A DNA stretch of 64,000 nt from Lepus europaeus (taxonomy: Eukaryota > Chordata > Mammalia > Lagomorpha > Leporidae): positions 39,972,077 to 40,036,076 of the forward strand of contig NC_084834.1 in the NCBI RefSeq assembly GCF_033115175.1, in the 5' to 3' direction. The position numbers and the translations under genes are program-made. Under the pieces are notes generated by a model. It had not been told where the DNA came from. It worked only from the letters and a program-made list of their open reading frames with translations, and ran no database searches. Positions 12,751 through 25,489 of the stretch are shown here, piece after piece (the stretch's first letter is position 1; the number at the start of each line of letters is the position of its first letter).

Positions 12751-12892
12751 CAAATGCTTCAGGATGTTGAACTTACTTGCTTAAAATTTCCTTTGAAAGC
12801 TTTACTGTTGTGTGCAGCTGATCTGGATGCAACACACTGGCATCCATCTAACTGAAAATTGTTCCATTTTAATTTTTCAGTCACAATTGTAT

Positions 12893-13230
12893 AGGCTGGC
12901 AGCAGGTATGTGGCCTAGTGTTAAGCTGCAGGTAAGCATGCCTATGTCCCACATATGTATATCTGGTTTAATTCCTATTTCCAGCACCTGACCCCAGGAT
13001 CCTGTTATTGCAGACCCAGAAAGGCAGCAAGTGGTGGCGCAACTGCCTGAGTCCCTGCCAGCCATGTGGAAGACCTGTACTGTATTTCCAGCTCTGGCTT
13101 CAGCCTGGCCCATCCTGGGCCATTGCAGGTACTGGGTAATAAGCCAGTAGATTGGAACTCTCTCTTGTCTGTCTTTCTGTTTCTGTCTTTGTATCTCTAT
13201 CTCTCAGTCTTTTAAGTTAAAAATAAATTA
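12893..13230 (+). repeat. Old divergent CSINE inside mariner
   Basis: Head GGCTGGCAGCAGGTATGTGG, body with CCTGCCAGCCATGTGGAAGA and TCTGGCTTCAGCCTGGCC, a pyrimidine tract near 13160-13210 and an A-rich end. It is diverged, with altered spacing in the head, but the block order is that of a CSINE. Confidence 0.72.
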
Positions 13231-13817
13231 TTATCTAAGCTGAACCAATTATGATGTCCATGGTGTTGCCTATTGTTTCCAATGTTAATCTTCCTCCTTT
13301 TCAATTGGAACATAAATGGGATTATTTGTTTTTCCCAAATTGACGTGGGTGATCTGCTGCTGCAGGTTTCATTTTGAAGATTGTCTCGTCCATTCTTTAA
13401 AGAAGTTATCCACTTGTAAACTACTAATGGAGGGGGACATGGACATGGTTACCTTTTGTGAAGCACCAATAATTTCATCATTTCTTCTACCCAGTCTTCA
13501 CCATCAATTGAGTGCACTTGCTTCAATTTTAATAGAATTCATGTTGCTCTTATAGTGATTCTTTTTTAACTGTTTTATTCTTCTTAGTGCCTCAAACTAG
13601 ATTCTCTTCAGATATGATAAAAGTTTGCATAGGTTTATTTTAGTGCAAAAGTGTTAGAATCTATGAATAGGCTTCCCCTAATACATGTTTCTACAAATAT
13701 TTTGAAGATTCCTCATATGTATGCATGCACAAATGATATTTGAAGTGGTATGACTGTTCTGCACTTCCGTCCATGTGATTGCTTCCCTATTGGATCAGCA
13801 CAGATCATTTCAGGTGT

Positions 13818-13965
13818 TATAGCATAATGGGCAAAGGAAGTGGGTTCCAGATGCAAGCTGTCTGGCTCCAAATCCTGGTGTCATCATTTATTGTACAGTG
13901 ATTTACTTAACCTCTCTACTCCAGTGCCCTCATTTGTTAAATGCAGTTGGCAGAAAATGGACAAT
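13818..13965 (+). repeat. MIR SINE
   Basis: Matches the MIR core in sense: ATAGCATAATGGGCAAA, then GGCTCCAAATCCTGG, then TGATTTACTTAACCTCTCTA and CCTCATTTGTTAAATG. Decayed, as expected for this pan-mammalian SINE. Confidence 0.8.
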
Positions 13966-14989
13966 GTACACATGCACTAAGCAAGATGTCTTCTCCAATT
14001 GCAGATTCCTCCCAGCCAATATCTTACCACAATATGATTTTTAGAATTGAAATGCAGACAACAAAATTGCCAAGTCAACATGTTGCCCTTCAAAAAAAGG
14101 CTCTTGAAGTCTATTATGTAGATTATATTATTAAAATCTGGGCTTTCAATTGCAAGGGTAAATACTTGAAAACAGTTTTTAAATTCCAAAAATTTTCCTT
14201 TATAAGTCAAGAACAAAAGCTTGTAGGATTCAACACGAACTTTTTATGGTACAACATGAAGTAGGAAGGAAATTTTAGGGGCAATTTCCTGCAGAACAGG
14301 AGTTAGGTAAAAACCTTTCCTTAGTTAGGTGAAAGCATTAAAACAAGAGAAGGAAGAGTGCTTTCAGGCTTTGGTGAGAAGCTTATTCCAATACCTGTGG
14401 TAATTTGGGGAGAAGAACATGTTCTATGTTCCCTTCTGAGGGGGAAAGATTCATAATGTATATTTCATATGAAGGTCTTGCATTCTCAGGCAAAAAAGAA
14501 AACTCGCAAAATTGTTCCACTATATCCCACAAGTCTGAAAGATCTGGTGTGGAAAAAAATCAAGAAATTGCTTCATGCAATTTCTATTTTTCTACTGATT
14601 CTCTGTTAGTAGAGAATATAAGATTGCAAAGGATGATGGTAAATCATAAACAACCTTGGGTTAAAATATGAAGTAAGCACTTGTGTATATGTAAAGACAG
14701 TGCTGGGGGCTCTTAGCATTAGCAAGAATGCAACAATGCTAGTGTATGTGCAGATGCAAGATAGAACCGCTTACATCAGATGTAGAGGCAGAAAGAACCA
14801 AGGCAGACAAGAAGACTTACAGAAAGGTGGTAGCATTCCTTGAGAGGTTTGTAACATACATTTCCCCCTTGTTTATCTTGTGATGCCCTGCTAGCAAATT
14901 CGTCTTCTCAATAATTTTTATTTCATATAATATATACATACGTTATCACATTGCTAGAAAGTTTGAAATATGAAGATTCAGAGTTTCTA
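13966..14989. other. Unassigned DNA
   Basis: Contains an open frame of 107 codons from 13941 that starts inside the MIR and has no recognisable domain, hence probably chance. No repeat family recognised. Confidence 0.4.
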
Positions 14990-15328
14990 AAAATATTTTT
15001 ATGTATATATTTGAAAGGCAGAGTTACAAAGAAAAGAGAGAGAGAGAGAGAATGAATCAATCTTTCATCCCTGGCTCACTCCACAGGTAGTCACAACCAC
15101 TAGGGCTGAGTTAGGCTGAAGCCAGGAGCCAGGAGTTTCATCCAGACCTCCCATGTGGGCAGCAGGTCCTCAAGGACTTGGGCCACCTTCTGCTGATTTC
15201 CCAGGCTCATCAGCCAGGAGCCGGATATCAGGGAGCTAGACTGGAAGTGGAGCAGCTGTGACTAAAACTGGTGCCAGTATGGGATGCCAGTGTTGCAGCT
15301 TTATGCACTATGCCACAACACTGGCCCC
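14990..15328 (-). repeat. CSINE
   Basis: Minus-strand copy: TATATTTGAAAGGCAGAGTT tail side, GAGAGA tract, GAAGCCAGGAGCCAGGAG block, and reversed head ending CTGGCCCC at 15321-15328. Confidence 0.9.
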
Positions 15329-18300
15329 TATCTGAATTGCATAAGTTTATTAACTAAATATAGCCCCAGAGAAATAGTTTCAACCAGATGTGGCCGAATT
15401 GCCTGTTAAAGACTGGGACACACTTTTCAAGGGGTCTCAGAGAACAAGTAAAATGCACTAATACAGTACTTTTTTCACATCTGAATCATAATGGTTCATT
15501 TCAACTTTGCTACGAATAAAAATATTATGAACCCTTTACAGCAGATTACAAATATTTATATGTACAAATACTTATAGGCCATCCACACTAAAACATGGTT
15601 ATGTGAAGGAAAGGAAAGGGGTTTGCTTCCAGGGCATTTCTTCCCTTTTTTCTACTTTGTTGATGCTCTGCAATTTCTCTTTTCTTTCCTCCAGTATCTT
15701 GACCTAGACTGTGTAGGGCTGAGATATAACTTCATTTCAAAACTTACTTTCTAAATTCCTAACCATCACATTTGCAAACATTTTATATATCTTGCCTGAA
15801 TTGTGTAAAATTTTATATTGTCTTCAGTTTTTGTTGTTCAATTATATTCTTCTGTCATTTTTGTTTCTAGTGATAATATTGATGACTTTTCTAAATTCTG
15901 TAGCACTCTTTCTGATGTAAGTACCCTTAATCCCACTCTTCTCTCTTTCTGTATTTGTCCTGTTGCACAATCAGCATTCTGGATGATGCTTCAGTAGGAA
16001 GGTTATTGTAAATCACCTTTGTCAGGATGAGTCACTTTGTGCTTAGAGTTGAGCTGAAAAGTAATTCCTCATCACAGCAGGGGATGACATTTCCTTTTTA
16101 ACCATTAAATGTTCCCTTGCCAGCAGCAGCTAGAATATACTGTCCAGTAAATATTTTCCATCTAATATTATGCAGGCAGTAAGAATTCTGTATGTCCTCA
16201 GGTAAAGATCTAATGTAGAAATGATGACACTTTTCAGTTATGAACTTTTTGTAAACACTGAGAATACTGTTTTTGTGTTGTTTGTCCCTTAAGACAAACT
16301 AAACACTATTCTTCAACCAGAAATCTATTACCTGCTATTTTATTCAATGTTCAATCGTTTTCGTTGGATTTGGAATATATGGATTATATGTAACTGAAGA
16401 AGTTAATTTTCCCAGTTGAGAAAAGATAATCACAAAATAACCAAACTAAAATTCAACACAGCAGTTTTGATTACCTTTCTACAAACAGTTAGAATGTTAT
16501 TTTCTGAGCTGCAGAGCAATTAATGACTAGAACTGCAGGAAGTATTTAATTGGATATTGATTTAAGGCCAAGCTGTTGTTTGGCAAAGGCATTGCATTAT
16601 AATTAATGGACCTTAACTGGACTTTAATTTTTCTATACTATACCTGATTTTCATGTGTTGCAATAACAACTTTCAAATAATCCATATGGGAGACTTGAAT
16701 TTTTCCTATCAACTTTTTAAAATTTTGACTGAATTTTTAGTATACTCAGAAGCCTTCAGATTTTGATAGTAAATTCAAAGACTGCTGCATTATGAATACA
16801 CTTGAGATTGTATTCTCTCATTGACATATTGTCAACTAGTCAATAAATCCATTCATACAAGTTTAAAACAGAGAGTTATCATTAGTGGCATGGCTTGTTA
16901 AGGAGGACTGCACCTTACACTTCCTTGGAGTTCTGTAGAGTAGATGATATGACTGAATGCTTACTTGAAGGACAGAGGAAGGGAAACATTTTCTTTCAAG
17001 GGCTCATCTGTTATAACATCCAATGTCTGTTTAGTCCCCATAAAATTTCAGAAATGTATGAGTTTGTAAATTTTTAAATAGTCATCTTTGTATTGTCTGG
17101 TTTGGTACATTAAGCTCAAGCCTTGCTAGGCTTATGATAATTATTTCAATTTTTATCAGCTTGGAAGAGTTGATTAAATATATAGCTATTGCATAGTATC
17201 AGTGGACTCAGTTGGGACGCAAAGATGAAGAACACATAGTTTGAAGTGGCTGCCTCCAAGTGTGTTACAGTTTATTTTGAACACAAACATTGCATAAATA
17301 ATTAAATCACAAGGTAATGTGTATACAGGCTACCATAAATTATGATTAGTAATAAAATCCATATACAAGCTATTATAAAATTATCAATAATCTCACTTTC
17401 ATTGTCCTATTTACAAGTTTTTATGTTTCCCTGTATCTGCCACTCTAGATAAATATCTTAAATTTCAAGTCTTATCCATGTTACTAAAGAGTTGCTGCAA
17501 AAGATTCTGGATGTAAAAGGCCCTTCAATCTCATCCTGCCATTTCAACATGTGAGACTAGCTGTTTGTTTCTGCTGTGGGGTGTTTGGGGAATTTGTTGT
17601 AATCCCAGCAGCAATTTCAAGTTTGGCAACTGATACTCCTTTTCTGAAGTGTAGAACAGCTACTTGGTGTCAGCTCCCAGGAGACAGAACACATTGAGGA
17701 TAAAGCAATGGAACACTTGCACAAAGGGATATACTGGCTGAATTTTAAAACACTTCAATGGATTCAAGACTCCAGTAAATTTTAATGATCATGTAGCCCA
17801 GGGCACAACTGGCTGAATCTTTTGGGAAGTAGGTATTCAGGATTAACCATGCAGTGTTTTGATCTGAAACACTGAGTGAACTTAAATTTACTCTGCATCT
17901 TCAATCAGGTGGTTTGAAGAGACATGAAGAAAATGATTGTGTATTTATTTCCATTTTAGATCAGCCAAGTCATCTGATGGTTAAAAAGCATACAGAGGTA
18001 ACATTCTTGTGATTGTGTTCATTTTGTTCACTGATTAGTACATTCTAGAGGGCAGAGCTCTGTGAGAATATGCATGTTCTTGTGGAAAAGGCATTCATTT
18101 ATCTCTCTGTGAATGTGTTTTATATGTAACTAAGTTCGAATGTCTTTGAACATTTGCAGAATTGTCAGTTAACTTAAAAGAGTTGTATTTTTCCTTCTTT
18201 TAGACACTAATGTTTATTTATTTGAATTTTATTGGCAACATGTGAGAATTTTAAATCCTCTTGAGTATGTGTGCTTGTTTGATCCAATTTCATCCTTCAG

Positions 18301-18652
18301 CAATTTTACAGAAAATCATTTTATTAAATACTAATTATTGGTATATTAGTCCTGATAGATGGTGCCTTTTATTTTTTCATTAAAATGTTTCACTATGAAC
18401 ACTAACAGCTAGTAGCTAATAAAATATGGAATATTATAGTATCAGAGGAATTTTGGACCCTCAATTTCTTTCTGAGTTAGAGATTGGGAAGTAAATACTC
18501 AAGGGATGCACTATTAGGTACTGATAAGAATACGGCTCCCTGGGAGAAGAGATGGTCATTTGGACCTGAAAGTACCTGTGGATTATGGAGTTACCACTTC
18601 AGCCATAAGCAGGGTCAACTGAATAAATGGAAGACTATCTTGGCCAATGGAT
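15329..18652. other. 3.3 kb without recognised repeats
   Basis: No transposon family recognised. AT-rich, with several homeodomain-type cores (TTAATG, ATAATTAATG) around 16510-16620. Because it is the second-longest stretch without a visible repeat it may include conserved non-coding sequence, but that cannot be judged from one genome. No open frame shows a domain. Confidence 0.4.
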
Positions 18653-18656
18653 TCTT

Positions 18657-18695
<39 letters not shown>

Positions 18696-18912
18696 TTGTG
18701 ACAGGCAGAGTGGACAGTGAGAGAGAGAAAGGTCTTCCTTTTCCTTTGGTTCACCCTGCAATGGCCACTGCAGCCGGCAATGCACTGATCCGAAGCCAGG
18801 AGCCAGGTGTTTCTCTTGGTCTGCCTTGCGGGTACAGGGCCCAAGCACCTGGGCCATCCTCCACCGCACTCCCGGGGCCAAAGCAGAGAGCTGGACTGGA
18901 AGAGGGGCAGTG
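18653..18912 (-). repeat. CSINE lacking its head, with TTTA microsatellite
   Basis: Starts with a TTTA array at about 18654-18697, which is the reversed AAAT-rich tail, followed by TGACAGGCAGAGTGGACAGT and the body down to GGACTGGAAGAGGGGCAG. The tRNA-like head, including the B box, is missing after 18912. Relatively young by its close match to the CpG-rich subfamily. Confidence 0.88.
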
Positions 18913-18984
18913 ATGGGGAAAAAAAAGTGTCTCAATATTTACAGTGGAGGCCCTCGTGGCCGGGGCCTCGTTTCCCTGGCTGGG

Positions 18985-19205
18985 GTGTGTAACAATTGAG
19001 AGCACAGACTGTATCTGGAATACCCCCTTTTCAAGGCTCAGTGTATTTTTCTTCAATCTAAGTAACCACAGCTAAGTAACTTAAGCCCACAAATCCTCAA
19101 TTTCCACTTCTGTAAGAAGAAGATAATAATTATCCTTAACTTGTAGGAATGGTTTGAGTCTTTCATTAAATAATACATGTACCATATTTAGGGTAGCTTT
19201 TGACA
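18985..19205 (+). repeat. MIR SINE, near full length
   Basis: Sense MIR pattern: GAGAGCACAGACTGTATCTGG, CTAAGTAACTTAAGCC, CTCAATTTCCACTTCTGTAA, GATAATAATTATCCTTAACT, ending in TTAAATAATACATGTACC. The order and spacing match the family well. Confidence 0.85.
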
Positions 19206-21192
19206 GATGTGAAGGAATTTCTAAGTCAGGAACATTATTATTACTTGTATACAACCTTGAATGATTTTTCTATTTTCCTTTTGTAGTCTTCACAATTTAT
19301 CCTTCTGTAAGTGACGCTCTGCATTTGCAGCATAGATCGTTAACATTTTTATCTGATGTTCCCGTTCCTCAGACGGTCACATTGTGATCTGGTACACTTT
19401 GCTGCTGTCTGCTGTCCCAATCATGATGTTCTCTCCTTTACCCCATGTGATCCTTGCCACTCTTCCTCTCTGAAACTTCTAGATGTAGGATAGGATCTTT
19501 CTGCCAATATTCATATTGCCACTAGACTTAAAGCAAGTCTGGCTTTCTCAGTTTCTTAATATTAAAACAATACTATTATTGTTTCTCTTTCTCTTATGGA
19601 TATCTGCAAGATTACCTAGCAATTATGAGGAAAATGAGTGTGGGTGTTTAGAATGTGGTACCCACAAATGCCTCTCACTCCATTAGCAGTCAGCCTGTGT
19701 CCCTGGCTCAAACCACACCACTGTCTTCTTCTCCAGGTGTATTTGATGATCAATCAAACTTACACCTTAAGGTTCAACAGCTTGTTTTCCCCAAACCCCT
19801 TAGTTCAACTAATAATTTAAAAATACCAACTATTAATTCAAAAGGTCTCTTTATCATTTCTCTACACTGCCACTTCTGTAAACAAAAGGAGGCAGATTAG
19901 AGATGCTGGAAGGTTGGCAGATGGTGAATATATCAGAACTATCCAAATGAAGAAGTCTCAGAGCCTGGATTTTTGAAACCAAAGCTGCCCTCGACCATTC
20001 TGTTGTTACAAACGCATATGATAATGCAGTAGTAAACAACCTGACTGTTTTCCAAAAAGATTTTGTTCAACTGAACCTTGTTTCCTTGACCTTTAAAAGT
20101 GGATTAGGGGAATATCATATTATAAAAAATTAAAATGCTTTTCCTTTAAATGTGGATTCATTTTCCCTAGAAGGCTTGGTACTTTGGCTATACATAAACT
20201 GTTCTGAAGACGCTGAGTGTATGTGTAGTTACTGACTCAACAGGGGAAAATATTGCTTATTTTTTAAATAATAAAATCCAATGGAGTGGACTAAGGACAA
20301 TTCATTTTTGCTATGAGAGATTTGAGGGAAAAATTACTACCATTCAGTAGAATTGATTTGAGCATCATTATGGGAAAGAAAGCATGTAGAAGAGTGAAAT
20401 TATGGAGAGGCAAAAGGATAAAAAGAAAAGGCATATTCTGAAAACTACAATATTTCTTGTTCTTAAAAGGAATATGAGAATATGAAATAATGCAATGACT
20501 TTGAAAGCAGATGTGCAATACTATGTGTGCCATTCCATTGATATAAATCATAAAATGTTCCATAATATAAATGTTTAGGACACATTTATTGAATTACTGC
20601 AACAATAATAACACACGATGAAACAAAGGCATCATATATATGCTAATTAAAAACAGCAACACACTGTAACTACTGCACAAACCATAAAATATTCAGTTCA
20701 TGTTTGTTGAGATCCAAAGAGGGTCTGTTTTAGCTTTATAGGTGCAATTTGGCTAGAAAAGAGGTGTACATGAAGCAGATTGTTAAATGTTCTTTTACTG
20801 TTACTCCTTGCTTAACAAGGTGCTCCAGTGTGATGAAAGGGAACTATAACTTGGACTTGAAACACTCTTTTAAATTATTTTGATGAGTCTGAAGGATATT
20901 GACCCTTCTCCACACAAAAAAGTGCCTTTGCTTTACAAATCACTTTGATGATTATAAAGACTATTGTGTAGCCATCGATCAAGGTGATGTATCTAAATAG
21001 TTGCAATGGTTACCTCTGAGTTTAGTTATGTCTATCTTTCATCTGAATGTTAAACTCAGAATATAAGACTCTAATGAGACCTATAACTAGCTTGTTAAGT
21101 AGCTGTAACAACATCCCATCAAATCGTCATTTTTCTTTGTACATGGACTACATAACTACACATAACTAAAAAATGTTATTTTCATGGTCAAA
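19206..21192. other. Unassigned DNA
   Basis: 2 kb with no recognised repeat or gene. AT-rich. The ORFs of 60-90 codons have no domain. Confidence 0.4.
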
Positions 21193-21200
21193 TGTTAGGA

Positions 21201-21510
21201 TTGTGGTATGGTGTGCAGCTGGATAAGTGCCACTTACAATACTAACAAGTCATATCAGAGCACCGGTTCAAGTCCCAGCTGTTCTACTTCCAATGCAGAT
21301 TCCTGTTAATGTGCCTGGAAATGCAAAAGATGATAGCTCAAGGACTTGGTCCCCTACCACACATGTAAAAGCTCCTGACATTAGCCTGGTCCAACTCTGG
21401 TTATTGCAGTCATTTGGGAGTGTACTAGTGCATGGATGTTGTCTCTTTCTCTCCATCCTTCCTTCTGTCTTTGATGTTCTGCCTTTCAAATAAATAAATA
21501 AATGTTTAAA
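21201..21510 (+). repeat. Old CSINE with TSD
   Basis: Diverged plus-strand copy: CAAGTCCCAGCTGTTC, TGTTAATGTGCCTGGAAATG, TGACATTAGCCTGGTCC, pyrimidine tract, CTGCCTTTCAAATAAATAAA. TTAGGATT occurs on both sides (21195-21202 and about 21517-21524) as a remnant TSD. Confidence 0.82.
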
Positions 21511-21524
21511 AATCTTAGGATTAA

Positions 21525-24446
21525 TTGAAATAATATGACAAAGCATACTATGTATTTCTTCCTTTACTTGTTTTCTTCTCCCCTACAATGTTTGTCTTTT
21601 CCCCTCTCCTTTGGAACATCATGTTTGTAGCCAGACTTAAGTTATCTTAATTAAGTTATCAATTTTTTGGACCCACAGACTTTAAATTTTCTAAGTAGCT
21701 TGCCTGAATTACTTTTGCTTCTGTAACTTTGGAGACAGTCCATTTTGTTCCTCAATGTCTTTACATTTCATGCTGATCGCACAAGCACTCTTGCTACAAA
21801 GTTGGTAGGAAACACTGAAATTGGGTCAAAAGCACTGTGCTCAGAACTGCTTATTTTGGAAACTCCATACCTCTTCACCCACAGGCAAGTCTCCTTTTCC
21901 TCAAAGTCCTGTAATGATCAGAGAAATTTTAGCTTTGTGTTAATGACTCTGTGAATCAATTACTTTAACTCCTTTCCTCAGTAGTGCATGAATCTATCTA
22001 TAAAATTACTTGCATAGTTTTGAAAAACTAGTTTGAAAAACTCCCCATGCATATAGAGGTGCATCACATACAAGGAGAGTATTTTGTGTCCTACCTATAA
22101 ATTTGCTCTTAGAACTTATCAAAAGAAGAAGGAGTATAAAGTTTTAGCTCTTCTACTCAACTGATTAGAAACATATTTAGTCTTTAGTCTTCTCCTCTGA
22201 TCATGATCAGTAGGCACAGAGATTACTTTGAGTTAACACTAGAAGTATTCTCTTCCTTGTTCCCTTTTTCTGTCTTCCTTGGGATGTCTGTTTTATTTTG
22301 CGTATTTCTTGTGTAATTAAACTCACTTTCCTCAAGTCCTGTTGTCTTCCCTGGAAACAGTACCAGCAATCTCATTTTGCTCTGAATGCCACATTCTTCA
22401 GAATGGAATTTTAAGGACACTGGTGGCTTGAAATGTGTCAACTTGCAAGAGGTGAGTTCATTTCCTAAAATTCCCTTTCCTGTATGTTTCTGGTTGTTGT
22501 GGGAATTGAGAGAGATTCTTGTGGGAGCTTTGGAGCCTGAGGATGTAGTACCCATTTGGACCTCACACATACTCATCTGGGTCTCAACCTGGTGTGTGAG
22601 TCAGCTGTAGATAGCTGCCCCACCTACCACCAGAATCCTTCAGCTTCTCTGACTTCTGGGCCAAGTGGATGTTCTTAGTTCCATGAAGGAGGGCTCAGGC
22701 ACCTGCAGGATAATCTCTTTACCCAGGTCACACTTCCAGAAAGAACTGATAAAGTTTTCAATTTGTTCTCCTGGCTCCAGCTCATGTTTGTGAGATCTAC
22801 CTTGTCCTTTATCTCTATCACATTTGGCCCATTGTTCCTTCCTAACCGTCTGAGTTCAAGCTCCAGAATCAATGTGTAAACAACTCTTAATCTGCTCTGA
22901 AATTTTATAAGGCCAAATTCATGTGATAAATCAGCGAAGATTTATCCAAATGCACACACACACACACCCCTAAGGCTTCTGCTTCTCTCTTAAGTCCCTG
23001 ACACTAATTTCATACTGAAATGGTCCCAAGAGACAGAATCTTAAGAGTTATTGAAGCGGTAAGGCTGTGTATTTTCTGGTATTAGTTCTTTGTTTCAGTT
23101 AGATCAAGAGGTTATTAATAATACTTTTTCCAATGTTTAGGCTAAAAGCCACAAGGTATTCTATGCAACAGAAAAGTCACATTAAGTTTAGGTACTTATT
23201 ATCAAATACTAATGGGGAGGCCAGGCTCTAGGTGACCAAGTATTTGCTGCCTTAAAAGACTTTCCTGAAGATATGAGTACAATGGAATTCATTGTCTTCT
23301 TTTGACTATGCTGCACAATCTGGGGCAAATTCTCAACTCAAAGTCTGCACGTGGGAACTGAAAGCTTCTATGATCCCCTTTATGTCACGTCATCCTGAAA
23401 ATCAAATCCAAAGTTTAATCTTAAGGGTGACTGGATTACAAAGCAGAGGATTTCCTAGTCTCATGCTTCACAGGGTCTCTTCTGTTAAAGCATTGGTTTT
23501 GGAAGGAATGAGATTATGAAAATTGGGATATGAGCATATGGGCTTATTTTGATGGTTCCAAGGATCTTAAACTTTTAAATTTCACAGTCCTCTGGCCATT
23601 TAAAGCACTCCTTCCATCCTTGCCTGAGGAATCTGTCTTTGGGAAGGGTTTTTAGAGACTTCCCTTAGATTAGCTGACTGACAAGGTACTGCTGATTCTT
23701 CTCTGAACATACCTCCATAACCTCTCCTTGTTTCTAGACCCTTAGTCAAACTCAGGCCCTATGACCTGTGAAGAGGGTCCTATGGACCAAAAGAATTCCA
23801 TGATTTTTCCAATGTATAGTGATAGAAATATGGAGAATATAGGTGGGAAAGAACCTTTATCATATAGAATCAAAATGGAAGAAATATAAAATTGGACTAG
23901 GATGAATTTACTGATATGAGCCCACTAAGCAAAAATTTCAAATTCAGTGCCTTGGTTTGAGGGTCTAGGAATTGCTATAACTTTTTACTGGGTTATTTGA
24001 TTGACATATGGACCCAAAGTTAGTCTATGATAAACATGTTAAAATAGCAGAATATCCTTTGTAAATTGAAGAGAAAGGAATACAAAGGCTGGTGAAGAGA
24101 GGAATGATAGGATGAATTTCTCATGTAAGGGCCTTCTTAATCCTGGGATGGTCCGGAATGCCCTCTCTGCTTCAGAACTTTAATAAATATATTCTTGAAG
24201 AGTTCTGTGATGGCTCTTTTCTCCAGACCATATGTTGTAATGAGGACTACTATCAACAGACTAGAATCCTCCAAAATAACAAGGATAATGGGATTCCATA
24301 GTGGTAGGGGACAATTAGTGGCATCTAATTGACAAGGACAAGGTAAACATGTTTATCCTGATAGAAAACAGAGTGAAAATCAATATCAACATGGTATGAC
24401 CCACAGAGATCTCTGGCATTGGCTAATTAATTAACACTGATATTCT
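21525..24446. other. 2.9 kb unassigned, possibly decayed retroviral 5' region
   Basis: No family identified with confidence. Since it lies directly 5' of an ERVL-like pol relic on the same strand, parts of it could be LTR or gag, but no gag motif or LTR boundary was seen. A short CA run lies at 22952-22968. Confidence 0.3.
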
Positions 24447-24770
24447 GGGGTCTGCATTGTTGCATAGCAGGTAAAGCTGCCAACTGCCATGCCGGCATTC
24501 CATATGGGCAATGGTTTGATACCCGGATGCTCCATTCCCCATCTAGCTGTCTGCTATGATCTGGGAAAACAGTGGAAGATGGCCGAAGTGCCTGGGCCCT
24601 TGTACCCATATGGGAGACCAGAGGAAACTCCTGGCTCCTGGCTTTGGATCAGCCCAGCTCTGGCCTTTGTGACCATTTGGGGAGTGAACCAGCAGATGAA
24701 AGATCTCTCCCTCTCTGTTTCTCTGTAACTCTGCCTTTCAAATAAATAAATAAATAAATAAATAAATTGA
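24447..24770 (+). repeat. CSINE
   Basis: Plus-strand copy beginning GGGGTCTGCATTGTTGCATAG, with GATGGCCGAAGTGCCTGGGC and CAGCAGATGAAAGATCTC, and an AAATAAAT tail of about 30 bp. TGATATTC before and TGATGTTC after may be a decayed TSD. Confidence 0.9.
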
Positions 24771-24815
24771 TGTTCCCCCAAACTAACATAAATTAATTCT
24801 TGTTATTCAGATTCT

Positions 24816-25156
24816 TTTTTTTTTTTTTTTGACAGGCAGAGTGGACAGTGAGAGAGAGACAGAGAGAAAGGTCTTCCTTTTGCCGTTGGTTCACCCTCCA
24901 ATGGCCGCCGCGGTAGCGCGCTGCGGCCGGCGCACCGCGCTGTTCCGATGGCAGGAGCCAGGTGCTTCTCCTGGTCTCCCATGGGGTGCAGGGCCCAAGC
25001 ACTTGGGCCATCCTCCACTGCACTCCCTGGCCACAGCAGAGAGCTGGCCTGGAAGAGGGGCAACCGGGACAGGATCGGTGCCCCGACCGGGACTAGAACC
25101 CGGTGTGCCGGTGCCGCAAGGCGGAGGATTAGCCTGTTGAGCCACGGCGCCGGCCA
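24816..25156 (-). repeat. Young CpG-rich CSINE with perfect TSD
   Basis: Full-length minus-strand copy: T-run (reversed poly A), GACAGGCAGAGTGGACAGTG, a CpG-dense segment at 24902-24947, then a head ending GGCGCCGGC. A perfect 15-bp TSD, TGTTATTCAGATTCT, flanks it (24801-24815 and 25157-25171). Preserved CpGs and the intact TSD indicate a recent insertion. With the plus-strand CSINE just upstream it forms a tail-to-tail inverted pair 45 bp apart. Confidence 0.96.
25090..25144 (-). promoter_or_regulatory. Internal RNA polymerase III promoter of a CSINE
   Basis: On the minus strand the head has an A-box-like TGGCTCAACAGGCT (25131-25144) and a B-box-like GGTTCTAGTCC (25090-25100), about 30 bp apart, as in the tRNA from which the SINE derives. 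Both agree with the general tRNA box patterns, so this copy may keep transcription potential. Activity is inferred, not shown. Confidence 0.55.
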
Positions 25157-25171
25157 TGTTATTCAGATTCT

Positions 25172-25489
25172 GTATTTGAGATGTTGCCTACATGCTAAAA
25201 CTTATTCATAACCCCAAGTCATGCATGGATATACAAGTATGCAGAGTAGTATTTCCCCTGGCATGAATGGCTCAGCATTTCCTTATTCAGTGTTCATGAT
25301 GATTTTATAGAGTAGAACTATTGTAAATAATTATAATCAAATTTAGGTAATACTGAAGTCTTATTTGATTTGTATAAGTAGAAAAACCATAAGTCTGGTG
25401 AACCTGAATCATGAAAACACAGTCACAGCATATTAGTCATTTCCCATTCCTGAGCCATTTTGGAGACCCAAGATCCTTTTAATAAAAAA
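25172..25489. other. Unassigned DNA
   Basis: About 320 bp. No feature recognised. It may be part of the retroviral relic that follows. Confidence 0.35.

Larger units (their letters stand above)
11895..13712 (-). mobile_element. Decayed mariner transposon (MARNA-like)
   Basis: The minus strand encodes a broken Tc1/mariner transposase. Near 13395-13330 a helix-turn-helix end reads SLKNGRDNLQNETCSS, the counterpart of the usual FKEGR..LEDE..SGRP. Around 12400-12250 there is a YDPEDR block, a GHGSS..Q block and an L-S-E-K block. Near 12052-12010 it reads YSPDLA or its frame equivalent next to PSEFF, the signature just before the third catalytic Asp of DD34D mariners. A terminal-repeat-like CTTCAAAATATTTG lies near 13705. 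Two CSINEs interrupt it and an L1 removes or abuts its 3' end. All frames are broken. Confidence 0.78.

Noticed and set aside
13941..14264. Plus-strand frame of 107 codons
   Set aside because: It begins in a MIR and has no recognisable domain or codon pattern.
21525..24446. LTR and gag of the ERVL-like element
   Set aside because: Position would fit, but I saw no gag motif, primer-binding site or paired LTR, so it is left unassigned.
24900..25110. Possible CpG island promoter
   Set aside because: The CpG-dense stretch is short and coincides exactly with a young CSINE repeated elsewhere in the window.
24816..25156. Possible tRNA gene, because of A- and B-box-like motifs
   Set aside because: The boxes belong to the tRNA-like head of a SINE. 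There is no complete cloverleaf with acceptor stem and anticodon arm.
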